DNA of 17,185 nt, from the NCBI GenBank assembly GCA_963695195.1, contig CAVOGE010000006.1:1-17185 (forward strand), given 5' to 3'. The stretch comes from CF-167 sp963695195. GTDB taxonomy: Bacteria; Chloroflexota; Limnocylindria; QHBO01. A program made the translations under genes and the position numbers. Position 1 is the stretch's first letter; each line of letters starts with the position of its first letter. The notes under the pieces are model-generated. The model saw only the letters and a list, made by a program, of their open reading frames with translations. It searched no databases and had not been told where the DNA came from. Shown piece after piece: positions 1 through 6,335 of this stretch.

Positions 1-575
1 TCGCGATCGGGCGCGCATTCCCGCTTGACGGATTGGGCCTCGAGACGATCGGGGTGGATGCCTCGTCGGGCCGACTCGCGCCGGACGCACGACTCCGGAT
101 CGCGCCGGACGTCTACGTGGCAGGTGACCCTGCGGGGCCGGAGATGCATACCCACGTCAGCCACTACCAGGGAGAGATGGCAGCACGGATCGCGTTGGGC
201 GACGACGTCACGCCCGACTACCGGGCCATCCCGCGGGCCGTCTACACCGATCCGGAGACCGGCTCGGTCGGCCTGCTGCTCGAGGAGGCCCAGGCTCGAG
301 GCATCGATGCGAAGGAGTTCACCGCCGACCTGGCGACCAGCGCCAAGGGCTACGCGGCCGAGGCCTCCGGGCACGTCACGATCGTGGTCGACCGCCCGGC
401 GGGCACCCTGATCGGCGCCTTCATTGCCGGACCGGGCGCCAGCGAGGCGATCCACGAAGCGGTCCTGGCGGTAAAGCTCCAGACGCCCCTGACCGTCCTG
501 GCCGACACGATCCACGCCTTCCCGACGGTCGCCCGCGTGCTGGGCTTCCTGTTCATCGAGGCCGCCGGCGGCTGA
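1..575 (+). CDS. Flavoprotein disulfide reductase relative (lipoamide dehydrogenase/mercuric reductase superfamily), C-terminal part
   Basis: The gene enters from the left edge; its frame begins at base 3 and no true start is in the window. The visible ~190 residues hold the end of the FAD domain (VYVAGDPAG, then THVSHYQGEMAAR, the usual GD...THvA.yqG segment) and the whole dimerisation domain (PRAVYTDPETGSVGL to the stop). The family transfers electrons between NAD(P)H, FAD and a disulfide or quinone in the cytoplasm. The active-site segment of true lipoamide dehydrogenases (HAHPTxxE) reads HAFPTVAR here, so both the catalytic His and its partner Glu are replaced. This argues against dihydrolipoamide dehydrogenase and for an NAD(P)H-dependent oxidoreductase or quinone-reductase-like member. 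The redox-active CxxxxC motif would lie upstream and cannot be checked. Family assignment is firm, substrate unknown. Confidence 0.88.
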   Translation, partial: AIGRAFPLDGLGLETIGVDASSGRLAPDARLRIAPDVYVAGDPAGPEMHTHVSHYQGEMAARIALGDDVTPDYRAIPRAVYTDPETGSVGLLLEEAQARGIDAKEFTADLATSAKGYAAEASGHVTIVVDRPAGTLIGAFIAGPGASEAIHEAVLAVKLQTPLTVLADTIHAFPTVARVLGFLFIEAAGG

Positions 576-582
576 TCCTGTT

Positions 583-598
583 GGCCGCGTCAGCGGCC
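583..598 (+). terminator. GC-only hairpin after the flavoprotein gene
   Basis: A perfect 6-bp stem GGCCGC / GCGGCC encloses the tetraloop GTCA, starting 7 bases after the flavoprotein stop codon. No T tract follows (only TTA). It is a candidate U-less terminator or 3'-end stabiliser; function is inferred from position. Confidence 0.4.
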
Positions 599-636
599 TT
601 ACAGCGCGGGGCTCGTGCACCTGCCACGGTAGCCGG

Positions 637-1809
637 GTGCATGGCGGTCTTCTTGTCGCAACGCTGATCACGGCAAGTGTCGTGCTGGCCGCATGCGCCG
701 GTCCGGCCGGCCGCCAGGCAGCCTCCAGCTCTCCAACCGCGGCACCAACGGAGGACGACATGCCACGCTTCAGCACCGACGGCTGGAAGACCGACTTCTC
801 CCTCCACTCGGTCCCACTTGCCGAAATCATCAGCGGCGGCCCCGGCAAGGACGGAATCCCGGCGCTCGACGCCGGACAGTACGAGCGGGTGGCGGACGTC
901 GATTGGCTGGCAGCCGCGGAGCCGGTGATCGCCGTCGAGATCAACGGCGAGGCACGCGCCTACCCGATCCAGATCCTGATCTGGCACGAGATCGCCAACG
1001 ACACCTTGGGGGACGTCCCGATCGCGGTCACCTTCTGTCCGCTGTGCCACACCGCAATCGTGTTTGACCGGCGGCTGGACGGGACGCTTCACCAGTTCGG
1101 CGTCAGCGGCATGCTGCGCCACTCGGACATGGTCATGTTCGATCGAGCCACCGAGAGCTGGTGGCAGCAGGCCATCGGCCAGGCGATCGTCGGCGAGCTG
1201 ACGGGGAGCCAGCTGGAGTTCCTGCCGTCGCAGCTGATGGGCTGGCAGCAGTTCGCAGGACGCAACCCCGAGGGCACGGTGCTGTCGCGAGAGACCGGCC
1301 ACAGTCGCTCCTACGGGAGCAACCCATACATCGGCTACGACAGGATCGATACCAGCCCGTTTCTCCTCGACGACGTGACGCTATTGGACGGTCGCCTTTC
1401 GCCAAAGGTGCGGGTACTCGCAGTCACGCTTGGAGACGAGGCGGCCGCCTATCCATTCCCCGACCTGGCGGCCGAACGCGTGGTGAACGACGAGGTCGGC
1501 GGTATGCCGCTGGTCATCATCTTCGCGCCGGGAGTCGTGTCGGGGCTCGGCAGCAGCACCGTTGCCGGCGGCGACGAAGTCGGCTCGGCGGCCGCGTTCG
1601 TGCGGCAACTTGACGACGACCTGCTCGACTTCGAGGCTGCCGGCGACGGCACCATGCGCGACCTGCAGACAGGCAGCACCTGGGACTTCACCGGGATGGC
1701 GACCGAGGGTCCGCTGACCGGCAGACGACTCGCCCCGGTCGTGGCCGATTCGCCGTTCTGGTTCGCGTGGGCAATCTTCCGCCCGGAGACGCGCATCTGG
1801 CAGCCGTGA
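637..1809 (+). CDS. DUF3179 domain-containing lipoprotein
   Basis: 390 residues from a GTG start, chosen because it gives a complete lipoprotein signal: a short hydrophobic run ending in the lipobox VLAAC, with Cys20 as the lipidated residue. A Ser/Thr/Ala/Pro-rich linker follows (to about residue 40). The protein should be anchored on the outer face of the cytoplasmic membrane. The body is a typical DUF3179 domain: ARAYPIQILIWHEIAND, then TFCPLCHTAIVFDR (Cys134 and Cys137), FGVSGMLRHSDMVMFDR, ESWWQQ and a second copy-like half ending near TWDFTG. No biochemical function is established for this family; the paired CPLC cysteines are a hallmark. It starts 61 bases after the flavoprotein gene and ends 17 bases before the permease gene, so it may be cotranscribed with the permease. 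No Shine-Dalgarno is visible before the GTG. Confidence 0.9.
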   Translation: MHGGLLVATLITASVVLAACAGPAGRQAASSSPTAAPTEDDMPRFSTDGWKTDFSLHSVPLAEIISGGPGKDGIPALDAGQYERVADVDWLAAAEPVIAVEINGEARAYPIQILIWHEIANDTLGDVPIAVTFCPLCHTAIVFDRRLDGTLHQFGVSGMLRHSDMVMFDRATESWWQQAIGQAIVGELTGSQLEFLPSQLMGWQQFAGRNPEGTVLSRETGHSRSYGSNPYIGYDRIDTSPFLLDDVTLLDGRLSPKVRVLAVTLGDEAAAYPFPDLAAERVVNDEVGGMPLVIIFAPGVVSGLGSSTVAGGDEVGSAAAFVRQLDDDLLDFEAAGDGTMRDLQTGSTWDFTGMATEGPLTGRRLAPVVADSPFWFAWAIFRPETRIWQP

Positions 1810-1814
1810 CGCCG

Positions 1815-1820
1815 TAGGAT
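1815..1820 (+). promoter_or_regulatory. Probable -10 element of a leaderless TauE-family gene
   Basis: TAGGAT lies exactly 6 bases upstream of the GTG start at 1827 in a 17-base gap. No Shine-Dalgarno is present. Spacing would put the transcription start on the start codon. No convincing -35 is seen. Confidence 0.45.
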
Positions 1821-1826
1821 CGGGCG

Positions 1827-2579
1827 GTGACCGACCTGCTGTCGCCGGATTCGCTGGTGCTGGCCGCGCTCTTCCTGGTGGCGGCAATCCTCTACGGCTC
1901 GGTTGGCCACGGGGGCGCTTCGGCGTACCTGGCCGCGATGGCGCTGACCGGCGTGGCGCCCGACGTGATGAAGCCGACCGCCCTCGTCCTCAACATCGGC
2001 GTAGCCAGCATCGTCACGCTCCGTTTCTGGCGAGCCGGGTTCGTCCGACCGATTTCGCTGATCCCCTTCCTTGCGGGGTCTGTCCCCGCGGCGTTTCTCG
2101 GCGGCGCGCTGACGCTCCCCGGCGAGATCTATCGGCCGTTGGTGGGCGCGGTGCTGCTGGTGGCGGCGGCGCGCTTCGGCTGGACGGCGGCGCGGCCGCG
2201 CGACGAGTTCGCACCCCGTGCGCCGATGCCCGCCGCGGTGACGAGCGGCGCGGGTATCGGCCTGCTGGCCGGACTGACCGGCACCGGTGGCGGGATCTTC
2301 CTGACCCCACTGCTGCTCGCCGCGGGCTGGGCCGGGACCCGCTTCGCGGCCGGCACCTCAGCCGCGTTCATCCTGGCCAACTCGATCTCCGGTCTGGCCG
2401 GCAACTACGCCAGCGTCGGCTCACTTCCGTCAGCGCTGCCGCTCTGGCTGGTGGCGGTGGCGATCGGCGGCGTGATCGGTTCGGAGCTGGGCAGCCGCCG
2501 TATGCCGGCGCCCTGGGTGCGCCGCTCCCTCGCGGCCGTGCTGCTGCTTGCCGGACTGAAGCTGCTGCTCCTCCCCTGA
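1827..2579 (+). CDS. TauE/SafE-family membrane permease (sulfite exporter/anion transporter family)
   Basis: 250 residues of almost continuous hydrophobic segments, consistent with about eight transmembrane helices in the cytoplasmic membrane. Family hallmarks are the two pseudo-repeats: VGHGGASAYLAAMALTG near residues 26-43 and GAGIGLLAGLTGTGGGIFLTPLLL near 140-163, each with a Gly-rich re-entrant motif, and a short C-terminal helix. TauE/SafE proteins move sulfite, sulfoacetate or other organic anions; the substrate here cannot be read from sequence. The GTG start is preceded by a -10-like hexamer rather than a ribosome site. The gene is convergent with the DUF4242 gene, leaving only two bases between their stop codons. 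Confidence 0.88.
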   Translation: MTDLLSPDSLVLAALFLVAAILYGSVGHGGASAYLAAMALTGVAPDVMKPTALVLNIGVASIVTLRFWRAGFVRPISLIPFLAGSVPAAFLGGALTLPGEIYRPLVGAVLLVAAARFGWTAARPRDEFAPRAPMPAAVTSGAGIGLLAGLTGTGGGIFLTPLLLAAGWAGTRFAAGTSAAFILANSISGLAGNYASVGSLPSALPLWLVAVAIGGVIGSELGSRRMPAPWVRRSLAAVLLLAGLKLLLLP

Positions 2580-2581
2580 GA

Positions 2582-2830
2582 TCAGACTTCGAGCGCGATC
2601 TCGTAGATCTCGTCGGTGGGGATTCCATTGCGCTCGTGAATGCGCTGCACGGCTTCCTTCGAGGGACCCGTTGAGAGGCAGAAGACCTTCCCGCTGACCG
2701 GGTCGCCCCATGCGGTCTCGAAATGGACGCCTTCCTCGGCCTCGATCGCCAGGTCGCCGTTGTGTGCCTTCACCAGTTCTTCCTGCGAGACGCCGTGAAA
2801 GCCGCTGTGCACATCCATGAACTTGCCCAT
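2582..2830 (-). CDS. DUF4242 small protein, SCO4226-like (nickel-binding protein family)
   Basis: 82 residues, the full usual length. It closely resembles Streptomyces coelicolor SCO4226 as I recall that sequence: FMDVH near the N-terminus, DLAIEAEEGVHFETAW (about residues 26-41), SGKVFCLSTGPSKEAVQRIHE (about 46-66) and a PTDEIYEI.LEV end. SCO4226 is a dimeric ferredoxin-fold protein reported to bind nickel. Most homologues are annotated only as DUF4242, and the cellular role is not settled. A strong ribosome site AGGGAGA sits 7 bases before the ATG, so the start is well supported. It lies 66 bases downstream of the FAD dehydrogenase on the same strand and may be its operon partner or have its own promoter. 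Nickel binding here is an inference from homology. Confidence 0.88.
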   Translation of the reverse strand: MGKFMDVHSGFHGVSQEELVKAHNGDLAIEAEEGVHFETAWGDPVSGKVFCLSTGPSKEAVQRIHERNGIPTDEIYEIALEV

Positions 2831-2837
2831 CTCGTGT

Positions 2838-2872
2838 TCTCCCTGTCGTCTTCTGTGTGGTGGGCCACCCTA
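2838..2872 (-). promoter_or_regulatory. Ribosome site and possible -10 for the DUF4242 gene
   Basis: Read on the minus strand, AGGGAGA (2844-2838) is 7 bases from the ATG. Upstream, TAGGGT (2872-2867) fits TANNNT and would give a leader of about 30 bases. This is one of the few genes here with a clear leader. The -10 assignment is tentative. Confidence 0.45.
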
Positions 2873-2896
2873 CCGCGATTCGCCCTCGGTTGCACC

Positions 2897-4291
2897 TCAG
2901 TCGCGGAAGATGACACCCGGGTTGAGGGTCCCGGCAGGATCCAGCGCGCGCTTGATGGCGCGCATCGCCGCGACGTCGGCGGCACCGCGGTGGGCCTCCA
3001 GCCAGTCCACCTTGGCGACACCGATCCCGTGCTCGGCGCTGATGGTGCCGCCCATCTCGATCGTCAGCCGCAGTATGGCTGCGTCCACCGCCTCGTCCTC
3101 CGGCGGAGGACCGATGACGCCGATATGCAGGTTTCCATCGCAGACATGCCCGTAGAGGTAGCACGCGGCACCCGGTGCCGCCTCCCCCACTCCCTCGCGG
3201 ACACGGTCCACGAATTCGGCGAGGCGACCGAGCGGTAGCGCCACGTCGAGCTTGTGGGGGATCCCCTCCGCGTTGATCGCCTCGGTATGGCCCTCGCGCA
3301 GGTGCCAGAGCCGCTCGCGGCCCGGTCCATCCGATGCCAGCACCGCGTCGCGCACGACTTCGCCCGCGGTGTCGATGGCGGCCGTCAGGTCATCGCTCGG
3401 ATCTACGGTGCCTTCGGCCTCCAGGAGCAGGTAGGAGGGATATCGATCCCGGAACGGCGACTCCCCACCCCCGCGCCGGAGCACCAGGGCCAGCCCGTCG
3501 TCGAAGAAGAGCTCCGCGGCCGCGAGCGAGGGCAGGCCGCTGCGGAAGGCGCCGGCCAGTGCCACGGCGGCCGCGGTGTCATCGAGGGCCAGCAGCGCGA
3601 CCGCCCGTCGGGGGAGGAGCGGAACAAGCCGCAGGTGCACCCGGGTGATGATCGCCAGGGTCCCCTCGCTGCCGGCGAGGAGCGACGGCAGGTGATACCC
3701 GGAGTTGTCCTTCAGCATGCCGGGCAGCCGCCGCACGATGCTGCCGTCGGCGAGGACGGCCTCGATCCCGACGATCTGCATTCGCATCGGGCCGTGACGA
3801 AGCACGTGGATGCCTCCCGCGTTTGTGGCGACCATCCCACCGATCGTCGCGGAGTCGCGCGCACCGAGGTCCACCCCGAAGCCGAACCCAGCCGGACGAA
3901 CGTGGGCCTGCAGCGCGCCCAGGGTCACGCCGGCGCCGACCGTCACCTCGCCGGCGAGCGCATCGACCGGCAGGAGGTCGCGGAGGCGGAGCGTCGAGAC
4001 CACCACTTGCTGCCGTGGGGTGCCGCTGCGCGGGACTGAGCCGCCGACCAGGCCGGTGTTGCCTCCCTGCGGGATGATCGCGACGCCCGCGGCTGTGCAG
4101 GCGCGCACCACCGCGACCATCTCGTCGGCCGACGCCGGTCGAACGACCGCCAGTGCGTCGCCGTGCCAGCGGCGTGACCAGTCGGTCTCGTATGAGGCGC
4201 GCAGGTCGGCGTCGGTCAGGACGTGGTCCGGGCCAACTGTGCTGCGCAGGCTGGCAAGCAGGGCCGATGAATCGGGAGCCATCGGTGCCAT
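2897..4291 (-). CDS. FAD-linked dehydrogenase, D-2-hydroxyglutarate / glycolate oxidase (GlcD-like) family
   Basis: 464 residues, normal for the family. The N-terminal PCMH-type FAD domain carries IIPQGGNTGLVGGSVP (about 72-87), DLGARDSATIGGMVATNAGG and LKDNSGYHLPSLLAGSEGTLAIIT. The C-terminal FAD-oxidase domain carries KLDVALPL, YGHVCDGNLHIGV, GGTISAEHGIGVAKVDW and the terminal KRALDPAGTLNPGVIF. His382, His389 and Glu420 match the spacing of the metal ligands of D-2-hydroxyglutarate dehydrogenases. The enzyme should oxidise a D-2-hydroxyacid to the 2-oxoacid and pass electrons to a flavoprotein or quinone carrier. An oddity is Cys384 where relatives have Gly in HVGDGN. The ATG at 4291 is the first; Met4 (4282) is an alternative. 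It is divergent from the CPBP gene. The exact substrate (2-hydroxyglutarate, lactate or glycolate) is not determinable. Confidence 0.92.
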   Translation of the reverse strand: MAPMAPDSSALLASLRSTVGPDHVLTDADLRASYETDWSRRWHGDALAVVRPASADEMVAVVRACTAAGVAIIPQGGNTGLVGGSVPRSGTPRQQVVVSTLRLRDLLPVDALAGEVTVGAGVTLGALQAHVRPAGFGFGVDLGARDSATIGGMVATNAGGIHVLRHGPMRMQIVGIEAVLADGSIVRRLPGMLKDNSGYHLPSLLAGSEGTLAIITRVHLRLVPLLPRRAVALLALDDTAAAVALAGAFRSGLPSLAAAELFFDDGLALVLRRGGGESPFRDRYPSYLLLEAEGTVDPSDDLTAAIDTAGEVVRDAVLASDGPGRERLWHLREGHTEAINAEGIPHKLDVALPLGRLAEFVDRVREGVGEAAPGAACYLYGHVCDGNLHIGVIGPPPEDEAVDAAILRLTIEMGGTISAEHGIGVAKVDWLEAHRGAADVAAMRAIKRALDPAGTLNPGVIFRD

Positions 4292-4368
4292 CCTGCCACG
4301 CTCAGAGCGGAAGCGACGTATCCTCGGCCATCAGCCCCAACCGCGTCATGGCCCACGCACCATCTGGC
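4292..4368. promoter_or_regulatory. Divergent intergenic region between FAD dehydrogenase and CPBP genes
   Basis: 77 bases between opposed starts. On plus, TATCCT (4319-4324) is the best -10-like hexamer, and CACCAT (4358-4363) lies 5 bases before the ATG at 4369. On minus, GAGCGT lies 6 bases before the dehydrogenase ATG. Neither start has a Shine-Dalgarno. Promoters for both directions must lie here, but the exact sites are uncertain. Confidence 0.35.
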
Positions 4369-5193
4369 ATGAGGCGCACTCGAGCAGTACTCGCTGGCGT
4401 CCCGTTCGTCCTGCTGCTGGCAGGGGCGGCAATCGAAGCGCTGCGGCCGCCCATGCTCGTCCTGTTACTGCTCGGATTCCTGGCGAGTCTGTGGAGAGCC
4501 CGGATCGGCACCGCAGCGCATGCATCCGAGCGGTTCGCCTACGCGGCCGCCCTGCTGGTCGTCCTGGGCATGGCGTGGAGTGGCGTCGAACTGCCGGCGA
4601 GCGCGCGGGACGGCAGCACCTGCGCGGATCTGCTCGCCCCCTTCGCCATGTACCGGGCTGCCGGTGCGGTGCTTGTTCTGGCTTCTGTGGCGTTGACCGT
4701 CTGGCTGCTCGGCTCGACGGCCGCGGAGATCGGCCTGCGGCGGGTATCGCGGAGAGAGCTTGGGCTGGCCGCGGGCGCCCTTGGGGCGGTCGGCTTCGCG
4801 GCAACCTTCATCGGTCCAGCAGTGGCAGAGCCATTCTTCGGGCCGCTGCCTGTCGCCCTGGGCGATCTGGCGGCCGTGGCCCCGGCCCTGGTCTTCGCGA
4901 TGGCCAATGCCCTGATGGAAGAGACGGTGTTCCGCGGAGCCCTGCTCCATTGGCTCATGCGCTGGCGCGGACCATTCCTGGCGATGGCGGTCCAGGCGGC
5001 CGCCTTCGGCCTGGCCCACGGCGTGGGCGGCGACTTTGCCGGCTCACCGCTGCCGGTGATGGCAGCCACCGCTGCCGCGGGCCTGGCTCTCGGGGCGATC
5101 ACCCTGCGCACCGGCTCGTTGCTGCTGCCCGTCGCGTTGCACGCGGCACTCGACATCCCGATCTACTACGCCAACGCGTGCCTGCAGAACTGA
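4369..5193 (+). CDS. CPBP family intramembrane metalloprotease-like protein
   Basis: 274 residues from the ATG at 4369, with seven or eight hydrophobic segments. An in-frame ATG at 4348 would add seven residues; I prefer 4369 because it begins MRRTR directly before the first membrane helix, but neither start has a ribosome site. The three motifs of the CAAX-protease/bacteriocin-processing (CPBP, ABI) family are all present in the C-terminal half: EETVFRG (Glu184, Glu185, Arg189), FGLAH (His217) and HAALD (His258, Asp262). With these intact it should be catalytically competent within the membrane. Substrates of bacterial members are mostly unknown; some act in bacteriocin processing or immunity or in stress responses. 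It is followed 57 bases later by moaA, which has its own promoter-like sequence, so there is no clear functional link. Confidence 0.85.
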   Translation: MRRTRAVLAGVPFVLLLAGAAIEALRPPMLVLLLLGFLASLWRARIGTAAHASERFAYAAALLVVLGMAWSGVELPASARDGSTCADLLAPFAMYRAAGAVLVLASVALTVWLLGSTAAEIGLRRVSRRELGLAAGALGAVGFAATFIGPAVAEPFFGPLPVALGDLAAVAPALVFAMANALMEETVFRGALLHWLMRWRGPFLAMAVQAAAFGLAHGVGGDFAGSPLPVMAATAAAGLALGAITLRTGSLLLPVALHAALDIPIYYANACLQN

Positions 5194-5213
5194 CCTCCGG
5201 GAAGCGACGTCGT

Positions 5214-5242
5214 TTGGCAATCGGCACGCGGACTGTCACGAT
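5214..5242 (+). promoter_or_regulatory. Promoter of moaA
   Basis: TTGGCA (5214-5219) and CACGAT (5237-5242) are separated by exactly 17 bases. The -10 ends 8 bases before the ATG, so transcription would begin at or within a base or two of the start codon. There is no Shine-Dalgarno, consistent with a leaderless mRNA. Confidence 0.55.
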
Positions 5243-5250
5243 CTGCGCCC

Positions 5251-6279
5251 ATGCCCGAGCTTGATCTGCCCCCTGCCCCACGCGACACCCTGGGACGCCC
5301 GCTGCACGACCTGCGGATCAGTGTCACCGACCGATGCAACTTCCGCTGCGTCTATTGCATGCCACGCGAGTTCTTCGGGCGTGACCATGCCTTTCTGCCG
5401 CGCGCCGAGCTGCTCACCTTCGAGGAGATCGCGCGGCTGGTGGCGGTATTCACGCGGCTGGGGGTCGAGAAGGTGCGGCTCACCGGCGGCGAGCCGCTCG
5501 TGCGTCGCGACCTGCCGGACCTGGTCGCGCGGCTGGCCGCCATCTCCGGTGTCCGTGACATGACGCTCACCACCAACGGCGTCCTGCTGGGTGAGCACGC
5601 CAGCGCCCTGGCGGAAGCTGGCCTGCGTCGGGTCACCGTCAGCCTCGACGCTGATGACGACGACACCTTCATGCGCATGAACGATGCCGGGGTGCCGGTG
5701 GCGCGCGTCCTGGCCGGCATCGACGCCGCGGAGACGGCCGGCCTGGGCCCGATCAAGGTGAACATGGTGGTGAAGCGCGGGTGGAACGAGCATGCGGTGC
5801 TCCCCATGGCGCGTCGCTTCCGGGGGACAGGGCGCGTGCTGCGGTTTATCGAGTACATGGACGTCGGCCACTCCAACGGCTGGCGGCTCGACGAGGTGGT
5901 GACCGCGGCCGAGATCCTCGAGACCGTGGGGGCCGAGTTTCCGCTCGAACCGATGGCTCCCACGCATCCGGGCGAGGTGGCGGAGCGCTACCGCTACACC
6001 GATGGCGCGGGCGAGATCGGCGTGATCGCATCGGTGAGCCGGCCGTTCTGTGGGGCATGCTCCCGTGCCCGGGTCTCGGCCGACGGGCAGCTCTTCACGT
6101 GCCTCTTCGCCACTGCGGGGCATGACCTGCGCGCGCTCGTGCGTGCCGACGCCTCGGACGCCGACCTCGAGGCGCACCTGCGCTCCCTCTGGGTGGCACG
6201 GACGGACCGGTACTCGGAAATTCGCTCGGCGGAGACGACCGGCCTGGTCAAGGTGGAGATGAGCTACATCGGCGGGTAG
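5251..6279 (+). CDS. moaA: GTP 3',8-cyclase MoaA (molybdenum cofactor biosynthesis)
   Basis: 342 residues, the usual length. MoaA is a cytoplasmic radical-SAM enzyme that, with MoaC, converts GTP to cyclic pyranopterin monophosphate in the first step of molybdopterin synthesis. The SAM-cluster motif is CNFRCVYC (Cys29, Cys33, Cys36), followed by the GGEP motif at 79-82. The second 4Fe-4S cluster that binds substrate is given by Cys267-x2-Cys270-x13-Cys284 in the segment FCGACSRARVSADGQLFTC. The C-terminal Gly-Gly required for activity is present (MSYIGG). All key residues are intact. No other moa genes are adjacent, so the gene is separated from the rest of the pathway. The nearby xdhC-like gene also belongs to molybdoenzyme maturation. 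A compact promoter immediately precedes it. Confidence 0.96.
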   Translation: MPELDLPPAPRDTLGRPLHDLRISVTDRCNFRCVYCMPREFFGRDHAFLPRAELLTFEEIARLVAVFTRLGVEKVRLTGGEPLVRRDLPDLVARLAAISGVRDMTLTTNGVLLGEHASALAEAGLRRVTVSLDADDDDTFMRMNDAGVPVARVLAGIDAAETAGLGPIKVNMVVKRGWNEHAVLPMARRFRGTGRVLRFIEYMDVGHSNGWRLDEVVTAAEILETVGAEFPLEPMAPTHPGEVAERYRYTDGAGEIGVIASVSRPFCGACSRARVSADGQLFTCLFATAGHDLRALVRADASDADLEAHLRSLWVARTDRYSEIRSAETTGLVKVEMSYIGG

Positions 6280-6280
6280 A

Positions 6281-6298
6281 AGCCTGCAGCGGCAGGCT
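6281..6298 (+). terminator. Hairpin directly after moaA
   Basis: A perfect 7-bp stem AGCCTGC / GCAGGCT encloses the loop AGCG and begins one base after the moaA stop. No T tract follows. It separates moaA from the cyclase promoter, whose -35 overlaps its last base, so a terminator role is plausible but unproven. Confidence 0.5.
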
Positions 6299-6326
6299 GG
6301 TCATTGCCGCCCGCACGCGATACTCT
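6298..6326 (+). promoter_or_regulatory. Promoter of the cyclase-ATPase gene
   Basis: TGGTCA (6298-6303) and TACTCT (6321-6326) are 17 bases apart. The -10 ends 9 bases before the ATG at 6336. There is no Shine-Dalgarno, again indicating a leaderless or near-leaderless transcript. Confidence 0.5.
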
Positions 6327-6335
6327 GTCGCCCCA

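Noticed and set aside
1..575. Naming the left-edge gene lpdA or merA.
   Set aside because: The lipoamide dehydrogenase His/Glu pair is missing, and no C-terminal cysteine pair of mercuric reductase is present.
553..1302. A 249-residue minus-strand open frame opposite the DUF3179 gene.
   Set aside because: It is Arg/Ala/His-rich with no recognisable motif, and the plus-strand frame is a clear known family. It is a high-GC antisense artefact.
3810..5264. A 484-residue plus-strand open frame running from inside the FAD dehydrogenase into the CPBP gene.
   Set aside because: It overlaps two well-supported genes in other frames and is Arg/Ser/Pro-rich without motifs.
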